A stretch of 64,000 nucleotides of DNA from assembly GCA_036346275.1 (NCBI GenBank), contig CM070722.1, forward strand, positions 61,665,524 through 61,729,523, read 5' to 3'. The first letter of the stretch is position 1. Each line of letters begins with the position of its first letter. A model generated the notes under the pieces. The model was not told the origin of the DNA. It was given only the letters and a program-made list of their open reading frames with translations, and searched no databases. This document shows, one piece after another, positions 10,690 to 22,620 of the stretch. The stretch comes from Otatea glauca (Eukaryota; Streptophyta; Magnoliopsida; Poales; Poaceae). The position numbers and the translations under genes were made by a program.

Positions 10690-12470
10690 CAGGGTGGAAC
10701 CACCGGCACCCCTAAAATTTTTCAAAAGCCCAGAACAGGTATCTGTCAAACAGCCAAAGGCTCAAAGCCCATTCGGCCATCAGGCACGGCACTGACCATA
10801 CTCACTGAGACATTGACTCTAACCCTAAATCCCCAATCGAATTGCTCGGCCGCGACCGCACGGGAGAGGAGCTGGCGACAGGCGACAACCGTCGGGAGGT
10901 GGCTCGGGCGTCACCGCGGCAGGACCGTAGGGCGTAGGCGGCTTCGCAGGACACGGGCTGCATGAGGCGCTAAGGCGGGATCCGAGACCGGGTGGGCGGT
11001 GCGGGTGGCGAGCCGGCGACTGGCGGGAGGCGAGGCCCAGGTGTGGGCAACGCGGGCAGCGAGGGCAGTGGTCGACTGGCCGGCATGAGCCGCAAGGCCG
11101 TTGAGGCACTGACACCGAAGGAGACGCTGACTCGCTGAGACTTCCTTTTCTCGCCCCTCACCTGCAAGGCTGCAAGAGTAAGAAGGTAGTAAAGATGTAA
11201 AATTCATAGCAACCATTTGTTTCATAGTTTGCAAGTCTAATAGTGAACTTTCATTCTTTCAACACTAACATCTATATTAGAGTATGAAACATCGCATTAA
11301 AGTTCCACTGCTGGATAAGAAATACGTGTCATTTGGAAAATCAAAGCGTTTTTTTTCCAAACAAACAAATGATGATCATTATAGAAGAGAAGTATTTCTG
11401 GGCATCATTGATAGTGTTCTTCAAGAGCTTAACAGTCGGTTTGACAAAGTTAATATGAAGTTGCTTGTATGCATGGCTGCCTTGAATCCTCTCAATTCAT
11501 TTGAAGCCTTCAATAAGGATAAAGTAATTAGGCTTGCCAAATTTTATCCCAATGAGTTCTCAAGTACAGATTTGATGAGACCTCCTTTTCAAGTTGATAA
11601 CTTTATTGATGATATGCGAAAAGATGATAGGTTTAAGAATCTCAAGAATTTTGGTGAGCTTTCTGTTAAACTTGTTCAAATCAGGAAGCATGAAATTTTC
11701 AAGTTGGTGTACTTACTTCTCAAATTGGTATTGCTCCTATCCGTGGCGACGCCGAGGGTTGAAAGAGTATTTTCTGCTATGAATGTTGTGAAGAACAAGT
11801 TAAAAAATAGTATGGGCAATCAATTCTTAAATGATTGTTTAGTCACATTTATTGAGCTAGATGTTTTCTTGAAAGTTAGTGAAGACGATGTAATCAAACG
11901 TTTTCAAGCCATGAAAACGCGTAAAGTGCAATTCTAATTTTCATTACATATTTTGTAATCTTCTATTCATGTAAGACCTTACTTCAACTATTTGTATTGT
12001 ATTATTAGTAAATTTCGAATCTATGTGATGAGTTTATGCTATAAATATGTGCATGTCAATTGTTCGGTGTCAAATATGCACACTCATTGCAAATTTCTTA
12101 GTTTTGCCATTGATTGAGCCTCACCAACTAAGAGATTGAACACAGAAAAATTATAAATAATCCACCTAAAACGTAGTTGCTTGTACTCAAATTATAGCCA
12201 TGGATACCATACTGTTGGATTAGCCATCAGTTGCTTTTCAAAAATGGGTGATGATGTCGCGAGGAAGTGGAATGCCACAATCGCACGAAAGAAACTAGAA
12301 TGTTTTTTTAGTTTGCGCCTTAAATTTCCCAGTATTACAAAATGTTTGATGGTTTTGTGTTGTTGTTGATGGTTTTGTACTAAGCACAAATATACGGATG
12401 ACAATGGTATGATAGACTTTTTTTAAAAGTGGATTTTTTTACGAATAAAAGATGAATTTTTTTGAAGGGT
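10690..12470 (+). mobile_element. remnant of a hAT transposon (TTF-type zinc finger / dimerisation class)
   Basis: The interval holds the C-terminal end of a hAT transposase (11284-11937). It begins with CAGGGTGGAACCACCGG, which resembles a hAT 5' terminal repeat. No matching 3' inverted repeat or 8-bp target duplication was found up to 12470, so the right border is arbitrary. Between 10780 and 11280 the sequence is GC-rich and leader-like, without recognisable coding. The N-terminal zinc finger and catalytic core are missing. Confidence 0.6.
11284..11937 (+). pseudogene. hAT transposase C-terminal fragment with dimerisation domain
   Basis: This open frame of 217 codons matches the end of plant TTF-type zinc finger proteins with a hAT dimerisation domain. 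The signature is at about residues 150-200: VATPRVERVFSAMNVVKNKL, then NDCLVTFIE, followed by a tail with IKRFQAMKTRK. The family normally exceeds 600 residues, so roughly the first two thirds, with the zinc finger and most catalytic residues, are absent. The ATG at 11284 is simply the first in frame. The fragment could be an exon of a longer spliced remnant, but no upstream coding is visible. It is not expected to work alone. Confidence 0.8.
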
Positions 12471-12498
12471 AACCGTTGGGTATCAAAGTCATTATTAA

Positions 12499-13194
12499 GA
12501 ACCCGTTCGGTAGAGCTCCGACTCCCGGATTCTCGTCCAAAGGAGCCGAATCTCTATCGAACACCTCTAGCTCCTCCCGCCTGATTCCAGAATCGGTACG
12601 GAGTGCTTCTTATTTTTACACGACGAGAGAGGAGCGGCCTCCACCCCGCTCCTTCGGATTTTCGATTGCTCATCCCCTCCTCGAGGCGTCCCGCCGCATC
12701 CGGCCTCGAGCACCGCCTCACCTCCGACTCCCGTCGCCCCTCGCCTCCCAGTCCCATCGCATCCGACTCCCACTGCCTCCCCTCTGGCCTCGTCGCCTCT
12801 CCCCTCCGACCCTCCTCCCCACATGCATCGCCTCTCCTCTCGAGCGCGTCGCCTCCAAGCCTCGCGCACCCGCTTCCTTGCCTCGAGCACCGTCGACTCG
12901 AGCTCGGTGGGCCTGCCTCGAGCCCTCCGTCGCCGACTCGAGCACCGTCGAGCCGGGCCCTGCCTCAAGCCCACCTGTGCCGCCGAGCCGAATCAAGCCG
13001 AGCCCGCCTGCGCCGCCGAGCCCACGACGAGCGCCGTCCAGGTACGGCTCCCCTCTCGTTCCTTTCTCCCGGATCCGAAATAGTTTAGCCGAACACTTTC
13101 AGGAACTACTCCTGATTCCTCAGAAAATCAGAATCAGGAGGAGTCAGAGCAGAATTTGAGAGGAGCAAGAGCTGGAGCACTACCGAACGGGCCC
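12499..13194. mobile_element. non-autonomous Harbinger-like element, GC-rich interior
   Basis: Ends are inverted: GAACCCGTTCGGTAG on the left and the complement of GGGCCCGTTCGGTAG on the right. Both are flanked by TAA (12496-12498 and 13195-13197), the 3-bp duplication usual for PIF/Harbinger elements. The 696-bp body is very GC-rich from 12640 to 13080, with many repeats of CTCGAGCACCG-like text. A 227-codon frame runs through it but has low complexity and matches no known protein, so I do not call it a gene. Confidence 0.65.
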
Positions 13195-13197
13195 TAA

Positions 13198-14262
13198 GTC
13201 TCATTAACCAAGAGGTCACATGATTAAACATAAAAAATTAATCTAACATATAGTTACTTGGTAACGAATCATAGCGGTGGGTAACACGCTATTTCTAAAG
13301 AATAACTAACTTTGGCTACTATATGTATCGATTTGAAATTCAAGTGGATTAGAAATATGATTTGTGTTTTCATAAGATGCATCCTCCCAATTAGTAGAGG
13401 ATGGTGATGAGAAATTAGGAGAAGTTGGTAAGGGTGATGGAACATTGAATTTTAAGCATATACTTAAAATGTGAAAATAGGTGGTTTGGACACTGCTAAA
13501 GTAGTATATTGCTGTTTAATCATGTAGCATAAAACCACATAGAGTTGACGGATTGAAAGAGAGGTTATTACTTACTTTAGTCTACACCACGCTATGTCTC
13601 TAAACACGGCCGTGGTAATAAGAGCTTTATTTGATAAATGTGGACTCTTCTTTTAGTTTGGTAACTATGAGTCTCGTATATATCATTTTAAACGTAGAAC
13701 TAGATTTTATAAAAAAGGTAAGGTTTTTTTTTATAAAAATGAATTTTTAAAATTGTTTTAAATTTGACATCTATTGCATTTATTGTTTAATGTATCTCTA
13801 CTTAGTACCTACTAGTATAGTGCCTGTGCTAACGCTACGACGGTAGTACCCCGCTTATCAATTAAATGAGAAGATAAGTATGAATACAACACTTAATAAT
13901 AAAAGAGAAATTTAGATTTTGAAATGAATTTAAAAAGAAAAACGGAACTAAATGGAGGTCGAATGGGCGAAAACGGGCTCTTAAAAGATTTTAAATCAAG
14001 AAAGAGAAAGAAAAAAGAATTTTCGATTTTAGATTATTTTTTGTAGCTTTCACGAGAGCACAACAGGTTTCTCTGGCTTGGCCAACAAGGGGGGGGAAGG
14101 CCAGGGTGGCCGGCGGCCGCAGTGGGTAGGCACCGATGCGGCGAGATCGCCTGCACCGGCGCTGCGAGGAGGAGTCACGATTGCGTGAATTTCACGGAAA
14201 GATGACGGTGATGGCTTGGGTTACCTCCAAAATCCGGCGATCTTTACAAGAGGGAGCACTTG
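13198..14262. other. AT-rich intergenic stretch, no gene
   Basis: No coding sequence is recognised. From 13812 a Helitron-like terminus is seen on the minus strand. After 14080 the sequence turns GC-rich and ends at the Sirevirus target site GGGAT (14263-14267). The GC-rich part resumes beyond the Sirevirus at 27991 and may be an older unidentified repeat. Confidence 0.5.
13812..13850 (-). mobile_element. possible Helitron 3' terminus on the minus strand
   Basis: Read on the minus strand the text is GTAGCGTTAGCACAGGCAC then TATACTAG followed by T. This is the CTAG end with an upstream GC-rich near-palindrome, as in grass Helitrons. The element would extend to higher coordinates. No 5' end was located; the Sirevirus insertion may lie inside it. 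Confidence 0.4.
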
Positions 14263-14267
14263 GGGAT

Positions 14268-16178
14268 TGATAGCATCTAGGCACCCCTCAAATTTATTTT
14301 TATATTATTATGGTTTTGGTATTGATGACTAAGTTAGTAATATTCAAAGCCTGAAGAAAGTGAGTTGGAACTTATGATGAAATAAGCTGGGACAACAAGA
14401 TTAAGGCCTTTAGTTTATAGTTTATGACTTGGAAGGTGTTTATAGTTTGTAGCTTAAGTGTTTTGTCTTTGAATAGTTGTTCAAAAGAGGGACTTAGCAC
14501 AAGGAAATAGTTTGATAGGCAAAGGCAAAACCAGATCACTTGGAGCAAAAGACACTCAATCTATATCATTTTCAAACTATATCTTCCAGTTCAATCGGAC
14601 CAAATCTTTACCTATCTATATTCTTCAGTTCGTTGCAAACCTTGAATCTATTCTTTGTCAAAATTTCCTTTGTACATCTGCTCTTCAGATTAGAATTTAC
14701 TCGCTTTGATATCCACATATTCTTAAACAAACTTTTCCAGAAAAATATCTTAGTCGAAGTGCACTGTATGATATGGGACCAAATATTTTGGTCCAAGATA
14801 CATGCTATTCTCGCTTCTCAAGATGTCGGACCAAAGATGTCTTAGGTTTCCTATCCTCAGCAGACCAAAAATTTGGTCCGGCATCCCTTTCGGTATATAA
14901 GTTTTGGCCGGATTAAAATATTTGATGTTCCTTTTGATCGAAACCTAAAATAAGCTTTTTTCTCCATCTTCAAAAGAAGCTTTTACTCAGGAAACAAACA
15001 AAATATTTGTGCTTAATTTCTTTAAAACCGCTAGATTGAAAAGCCGGATAATTTTTATCTATAATTGAAAAAGGTTCTTGGATCTTTTCTAAAGTCCATG
15101 CATTACTGGACCAAAAATTTGGTCCGTACATGTGTCTTCTCGCCGTAACCTTTCTTCTCTTAAGTCCATGCATTACGGACCAAAAATTTGGTCCGAAGTA
15201 CATGTGTCTATATGCCTGGCAAATCTGTGGCTTTGTCCTTGTATGACGGACCAAAATTTTAGTCCGGTGTACATAGGTCTCTATGTCTAAGCAAAATCTC
15301 TTGAAAGTCATGTGTAACGGACCAAGCCTCTTAGTCAGATACTTATATATATCTCTCAGTTGTATGCTAGACCATCTTCTTGATCAACCCATGTACTGCG
15401 GACTAAATTTTTTGGTCCGTCATGAACTCGGAAATTTGGTCCGGCATACACATACCCAGTATCGCTAAGCCCTAATACATAGTCCGTTGTACGTGTGTTT
15501 TTCTGTTGTTTCTGACATCTGACACGTCCAACGGCTACTATAGCAGGTGTAACGGCTATATTCACTCAAAATGGCTATATAAGCATTTCCTAAGCCATCT
15601 ACCTAACAGAGGAATGAACTCCTTACATTTTGGCATTGTCATATAGCTCTCATTCTCAAAAAGGAGTCTGTGCTTCATTTTCACACAAAAATCTTCATAC
15701 ATTCCTAAGTGTGTAAGCTCCAAGTCAGTGTCTAGTTTTGTGATTTGCATAGTGAATCAAGAGACATAACTTGTGCAAGGTTTATTACTCTTGGATCTTG
15801 ATGATCCTAGACAGCTTGGAGGAAGTAAAACAGTGTGACCTGTCCAAAGGTGTTTGTGGAAGGCAACTGTGTTTGTGAGAGGTTTGGAACTCACCTCACT
15901 GGAGAAGTGAAAGAGTTACCCGAGTGAACACCAGAGCTACTGCGACTAGCTTTGGAGAAGCTGAACTTCGGAAGAAGTGCTTCAACGTGGATTAGGAGTG
16001 CGGCTTTGAACCACGGGATAAAATCTTTGTCTCTCCAGTATCCTCTCTTTTATTGCTTTCGCTGTATTTACTCGTTGCTTGGATTCTGCTTTACTCTTGC
16101 TATAAGTTAGTAAACTAAAATTGCCAAAATTTGTAAAATTGCCTATTCACCCCCCCTCTAGGCCATATCGATCCTTCA
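14268..16178 (+). repeat. 5' LTR of the Sirevirus element
   Basis: This 1911-bp LTR contains at least six copies of a palindrome with core GGACCAAAAATTTGGTCC (for example near 14868, 15108, 15178, 15247 and 15400) plus several half sites. Two TATA-like boxes are visible: TATATAAG near 14894 and CTATATAAG near 15573. The second, about 600 bp before the LTR end, is the better core promoter candidate. Confidence 0.95.
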
Positions 16179-16180
16179 AG

Positions 16181-16192
16181 TGGTATCAGAGC
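16181..16192 (+). other. primer binding site, initiator methionine tRNA type
   Basis: TGGTATCAGAGC lies two bases after the 5' LTR and matches the complement of the initiator Met tRNA 3' end, the standard primer for this group. Confidence 0.9.
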
Positions 16193-16229
16193 ATAGGTTT
16201 ACCTTATTTAGCTTAACTAGCTTTGGTAA

Positions 16230-18325
16230 ATGGTCGAGGAAATGGTTCTGCATCGTTAGTATTGGTAGAGTACCTGTTTTTGATGGCACAAACTATGCTT
16301 ATTGGAAGATCAGAATGAGATGCTATTTAGAAGCTATCGGGTATGATGTGTGGAGGGTTACAGAGAAACCTATGCCTCCTCGTGTCATACACAAGGGCAA
16401 TCAGATATGGAGAACCCACTCGGGTGAAATTCAAAATATGCAATATGATGCCCAAGCTAGAAATGCCATATTTTCTTGTCTTAGCTTAGAAGTCTTTGAT
16501 AGAGTAAGTAATCTTACTTCGCATATGATATATGGACAACATTACAAGAAATTCATGAAGGTACCTCCGATGTAAAAGAAGAAAAATACTATGTTGTTAG
16601 GAAAATTTGATCAATTCAAAATGCTTCCTCAAGAAAATGCAAATGATATGTTCTCTAGGCTAAATCCCATTGTAAATGAACTAAAGGGCCTAGGAACCAA
16701 AATTTCAGATGTTGAAGTGTGCAGAAGATGATTAGAGTGCTTCCAAGATCATATCACAGCTTGATCACTTATCCGCCCAACAAGGGTGATCTCAAAAGGC
16801 TTACTCCAACCGAACTCTTCGGGCAAAATATCCGCTCATGAGCTCACCTTGGTGATGAAGATGCACCAAGAAAGAAATCCATCGCGTTAAAGGCCAAAGA
16901 AGTTGTTCAAGATTCATCTGAAGAAGATGATGATGAGTCGAGTGAAGATGAAGATGAAGACGTGAAGAAGTTAGCTCTACTCATGAGAAGAGCAAACAAA
17001 CTCATGAGAAGGGTCAATTTTAGAGACAGAGAAAGGTCAAACTCTTACTCAAAGAAAAATCCTTTTTCTAATGTTGTATGTTTTGATTGCAATGAAAAGG
17101 GACACATAGCTGCTCGGTGTCCCAACAAAATCAAGAAGAAGAGCAAGTACAAGAATAAGGACGACGAGGATGAAGAAAAGACTCATGAAAAATCAAAGAA
17201 GATGTTTTTCAAGAAGAGCTACTCTAAGAGATTTATGAAGAAAGGAAATGGAGAGGCTCACATAGGAGAATGGGTCACCGACGATGAAAGTGAAAGTGAA
17301 GACTCATCCTCAGAAGAAGAAAGTCCAAAGTCAAAGGGGCTAGCTGGACTCGCGCTAGATGAGTCAACTCCACCGCCACCATTATTCCCTCTCTGTCTTA
17401 TGGCAAGATCAGATGAGGAAAAGGTGAGTGATTCTCCTACTTATGATGAGTTAGTAGAACTAGTTAAGGAACTAAATAATGCCTTGCATGATAAGACAAA
17501 TTCAACTAAAACTCTTAAGAAGACTATCTCTAGCCTGCTCAATGATCAAAGGATGCTAACAGACAAGTGTGAAAAACTTATGCATGAACATGAAAAGTCT
17601 GTACAAATTCATGATAACTTAGTTGTAAGTAATGCTTTGCTTGCCAAAAATTATGAAAACTTGCAAATTAACTACTGTGAACTAGAGATTGAAAATGAGA
17701 TGATGTCGAACAAAATCAGTCATGCCTCTTTAAATAATACATCTATCTCGAGTGACTCTTCAACAGAAGAGATCTCAACATGTGGTTCTCCTGATGCTTG
17801 CAAAGAAAAATGCAAATATGCTTCCAATATCAAGAAACTTGAAATCGAAAATAAAGAACTAAAAGCTAAAATAGCCACATTTGATAAAGGCTTAGAAAAA
17901 TGTTTTCTGGGAAGTGCTACTCTTGACAAAATTCTTGTTGAACAGAGACCAAACTTGGGCAAAAAGGGCTTGGGATATAAACCCAACAGTTTTAGAATAA
18001 AATGCATCAGTCATGCTAAACAAATTTTTGTCAAGAAAAGCACTCAATGCTATTATTGTCATGAATCTAATCATGCATCTAAAAACTGTTATCTTGCAAA
18101 TATTTCTCATGCCAAAAGGGATCGCATGGTTGATGCCCATTATATGTTATTTAAAGATTTCAGGGGCAAAGCAAATGTAAAATATGTGGGTCCCTCAAAT
18201 CTAAATAAGAAACTTAAAGCTGTCTGGGTACCTAAGGCCATGCTAATAAATCCCTTCAAACCTAAGATGGCTGTAACTAACATCAAAGGACCCAAAAGTA
18301 TTTGGGTACCTAAAATGAAGAAATG
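16230..18325 (+). pseudogene. Sirevirus gag, interrupted
   Basis: Gag forms the particle that packages element RNA. The N-terminal part near 16270-16575 has the conserved FDGTNYAYWKIRM motif, followed by stops near 16573 and 16729 and frame changes to about 16960. From 16962 a 454-codon frame is open to 18326. It has a CCHC zinc knuckle at about 17079-17120 (CFDCNEKGHIAARC), a long acidic coiled-coil-like middle, and a second knuckle near 18047-18090 (CYYCHESNHASKNC). Two knuckles and a long coiled segment fit Sirevirus gag. The breaks prevent a full-length product. Confidence 0.88.
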
Positions 18326-21300
18326 AACTTGCAGGTAAATTATAAGAGTGGAGGCAGACATTGGGTCATAGATAGTGGCTGCACTCAATACATGACCGGT
18401 ACCTCAAGAATGTTCACTTCAATTGAAGGAGAAAGTGATCCAAGTCACAAAATCACCTTTGGAGATAACAGCAAAAGAAAGGTAAAAGGTCTTGGTAAGA
18501 TTGCCATATCAAATGATCACTCTATTGACAATGTTCTTCTCGTTGATTCCTTAAACTTCAATTTATTGTCCGTTGCTCAATTGTGTGATCTTGGATTTCA
18601 TTGTAACTTCACTTCTGATGAGGTAACTGTATTTGATAAAAATGAAAAACTTATATTCAAAGGATTCAGATTTCAAAATCTCTATTTAGTAGATTTCAAA
18701 TCTATCTCCTCATGTATCTCAACCTGCCTGTTAGCTAAAGTCTCCCTCGGATGGCTTTGGCACAGGTGTCTGGGACATGTAGGTATGTCTAACCTAAAGA
18801 AGCTTTTCAAAAATGAGCTTGTGGTGGGTTTGAAAGATGTCAAATTTGAAAAGAATAAGCTATGTAGTGCTTGTCAAGCAGGCAAACAAGTAGCTAATTC
18901 TCATCCAATTAAAAGTATCATGTCCACCACTAGACCACTTGAGCTTACGCATATGGATGTGTTTGGTCCCACCTCATATGCCAAAGATTGGTGGTAACTC
19001 TTATTGCTTAGTAATTGTTGATGACTTTTCCAGTTTACTTGGGTATTCTTTTACCAAACAAAAGTGAAGTTGGAAAAATCTTCAAAACTTTTGCAAAAAG
19101 GGCTCAAAATGAATTTGATTGTCCCATCAAGAAAATAAGAAGTGACAATGGATCCGAGTTCGTTAACACAAATATTATTGAATCTTGTGATGAATTAGGA
19201 ATTAAGCATGAACTCTCTGCAACTTATACTCCCGGCAAAATGGAGTAGTTGAAAGGAAAAATCGAACTTTGATTGAAATGGCTAGATCTATGCTAGATGA
19301 ATATGAAACCTCTGATGCTTTTTGGTGAAGCAATTAGTACTTGCTTGTCATCTTTGTAAATAGACTATATCTTCATAGATTGCTTAAGAAAACTCCTTAT
19401 GAACTCTTGGTAGGAAGAAGACCAAATGTATCATATTTTCGTGTGTTTGGTTGTAAAGTTTATATCTATAAAAGAGAACTCATTTGGGAAAATTTCAAAC
19501 TAGATGTGACCTGGCTTCATGCTAGGATATTCCTCTAAATCCAAAGCATATAGAGTCTTTAATAATACCACTGACTGGTAGAAGAAACTTATGATGTAAA
19601 GTTTGATGAATCTAATGGCTCACAAGGTGAGCATGAGAATTTAGATGATGTAGGAGACGATGGCTTGGCACAAGCAATGAAGAAGATGGAAGTGGGAGAT
19701 ATTCGACCAAAAGAAGACAAGGATGAACTCCCACTCAATCAATAGTGCCTCATGAAGGAACACAAGAGGAAGAAGAAGATGAAAAGAGCAAGATCATCCT
19801 GTTCTCATCAAAAGCCATCATACTATTGCTAAAGATCATCCTCGATCAAATCATTGGTGAATTCAAGAAGGGTGTTCAAACTCGTTCTAGACAAGCTTCT
19901 TTCAGAACACTACTCTTTTGTCTCGTGTATTGAGCCTAAAATAATGGGAAGAAGCACTAGAAGATCTTGATTGGATTATTGCTATGGAAGAAGAACTTAA
20001 CAACTTTGAAAGAAACAAAGTCTGGAGTTTAACCAATCGCCCAAAGGATCACAATGTTATTGGTACAAAATGGGTGTTCAGAAATAAGCAAGATGAAAAT
20101 GGAGTGGTGATAAAGAATAAAGCCAGACTTGTAGCTTAAGGATTTACTCAAATAGAAGGACTGGACTATGGAGAGACCTATGCCCCAGTGGCTCGTCTTG
20201 AAGCAATTCGGTTCCTTCTTGCCTTTGCTACTCATTTTAATATCACTCTTTTTCAAATGGATGTAAAAAGTGCATTTCTAAATGGAATCATTGATGAAAC
20301 TGTCTATGTTGAACAACCACCTGGTTTTGAAGATCCAAATTTGCCAAACCACGTGTATAAATTATCTAAGGCACTCTATGGTCTAAAACAAGCTCCTAGA
20401 GCTTGGTATGAACGCCTTAGAGATTTTCTACTCAATAAAGACTTCAAAACTGGAAAGGTTGATCCAACATTGTTTTTAAAAGACATCAATGGAACATTAA
20501 TGATTTGTCAAATATATGTTGATAATATTATCTTTGGTGTACTAATACTTCTCTTTGTAAAGAATTTGGTGATATGATGGCCAAAGAGTTCGAGATGTCT
20601 ATGATTGGGGAACTATCATTCTTTCGGGATTTCAAATCAAGCGACTAAAGGAAGGAACCTTTATTTCGCAAGAAAAATATACTAAGGATCTTCTCAAACG
20701 CTTCAAAATGGAAGAATGCAAGATCATAAAGACTCCCATGGCTACTAATACACATCTTGATCAAGATGTGGGAGGTAAGTCTGTAGATCGAAGCTCTTTA
20801 GATCCATGATAGGCTCTTTACTATACTTGACACATCTAGGCACGATATCATGTTTAGTGTGTGTATGTGTGCTAGATTTCAAGTCGCTCCTAAAGAAATT
20901 CACTTGAGTCTTTGTAAAAGAATATTTAGATATCTTAAATTTACTTCTAATATTGGTTTATGGTACCCCAAAGGTGCTCCTTTGAGCTTCTAGGCTACTC
21001 AGATTCGATTATGCGGATGCAAGATTGATCGTAAGAGCACCTCGTGGAGCTATCATTTGCTTGGAAGGTCTTTAGTTTCTTGGTTTTCTAAAAGCAAAAT
21101 TCAGAGCACTATCCACCGCCGCCGAATATGTGGTCTTTGGAAGTTGTTGTGCTCAAATCTTATTCATCAAACAAACATTTTTGGATTTTGGTATAAAATT
21201 TGATAATGTACCTCTGTTATGTGATAATGAAAGTGCAATGAAAATAGCAAACAATCCGGTCCAACACTCCGAACTAAGCATATAGAAATTAGACATCACT

Positions 21301-21460
21301 TTATCCATGATCATGTTGCTAAAGGAAATATTATGCTTAGTCATGTAAGAACGAGGACCAATTGGTGATATTTTCACTAAGCCGCTTGATGAGGCCAAAT
21401 TTTCAAAATTAAGAAATGAACTAAATATCATTGCTTTTTCAAATATTGCTCGATAATATC
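18326..21460 (+). pseudogene. Sirevirus pol (protease, integrase, RT, RNase H), broken
   Basis: Domains appear in copia order, spread over several frames. Protease has VIDSGC near 18366-18383. The pre-integrase zinc region is near 18755-18880 and integrase catalytic text with IRSDNGSEF near 19135-19160. Reverse transcriptase runs from about 19930 to 20640, with QMDVKSAFLNG near 20260 and LYGLKQAPRAWY near 20380. RNase H follows near 21100-21330. Nonsense and frameshift changes are frequent: for example TAA replaces an expected CAA near 20138. The RT active site reads YVDN at 20515-20526 where the family has YVDD, which removes a catalytic aspartate. The product would be dead even without the frameshifts. 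Confidence 0.9.
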
Positions 21461-22525
21461 CGACTAAGGGGAGCACTTTTGTTTACCATATATATCCTAA
21501 TGCTCATTTCCTTGATTTCTTGCCCCACTTTGCATAATTTTCGTGAAAATATCGCTTCGCTTTCCGTAACTCCCGCTTTTTCCGTATCGCCTCTAACTTC
21601 AAAGTCGCTTTGGATTTTGTTGTATTTACTTCTTTCTCATCACAATGGCTATAAAAGGCGTACAGAGACCACAAGATGGAATCCTTAACTTATCTCTTCT
21701 CTCTTACATTTCTAAACTAAGCTCCTCATCATGTCGAAGAGACCCTACAACGATGATCGGACGACCAGAGCTCGCAGAACTCGAAGGAGTTCGATCGTGT
21801 TCTGAAGAGCTAGTCAAGAAAGGGCTATTGCCGAGACGGTGAGGCGATAGATGCTTTTCTTGAAGCCTTCCCACTCTGTCCAGGGCGAGCCGCTCATAGA
21901 AGCTTTAGGGCGCGCGTAGGGAGAAACTAGTCCTCGCTCTGCCTTGTCCCATATCATCTATGTAAGCGGACAATGTTTATAAATAAATAAAAAATTCGTG
22001 TTCAAAATACTCTCGGATCTTGTATGTTTTCTAAATTGAATGGCTATTCATACGTGTACGTCGCTAAACATAACTTCGACTAGTCGCTCAAAACATTCTG
22101 TTGGTATCTTTCGCGGCTCTAGTTCGACAGATCACTGTTTCGACTACACAATATGGACTTAAAATAAAGTTCGTATTGAACTACAATAAACTGCTGCTAC
22201 AAAAACTCACTCTGATCTTCCTTATCTAATCAAAGGATTTAAAGGAATCCCACAGTTTTCATCTGCTTTTTTTTAACAATGTGTCCATATTAAAGTACTT
22301 GAGTTCTTCAGATAAGCTTAGTTTAAAGAGATACTTAAGCTTACTTGATTATCAAACTCAAACATTCACTAAAGCTCTTTGTCTGTTGTATTTGGTTATT
22401 GATCTCAGATATATATCTTATCTTTAATTTTTTTAAAATATAGACATGATGCAGACTGAGAACAACTCAAGTTACAGGTTCCTGCTTGGATTGGACTAAT
22501 CTCAAAATAAACTGACAATGCTCGC

Positions 22526-22620
22526 CGGACTAAATTTTTTGGTCCGTCGATAATAAGAGCTTTGATCTTAATACCAAGCGGACTAAAACCGTCCGACTAA
22601 GTACAAAGCTTTTGGTCCGC
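22526..22620 (+). promoter_or_regulatory. LTR-type palindromes upstream of the third ORF
   Basis: CGGACTAAATTTTTTGGTCCG at 22526-22546 and two further near copies to 22620 repeat the motif that fills the LTRs, yet they lie in the internal region about 0.7 kb before the third ORF. They may be cis-regulatory sites. This is inferred from motif identity only. Confidence 0.55.

Noticed and set aside
12476..13159. 227-codon frame through the Harbinger-like element
   Set aside because: It starts outside the element, has very low complexity and matches no known protein; overlapping frames of similar length exist on both strands.
15100..15450. CRISPR-like regularly spaced palindromes
   Set aside because: They are LTR regulatory palindromes in a plant retrotransposon; spacing is irregular and no cas genes exist.
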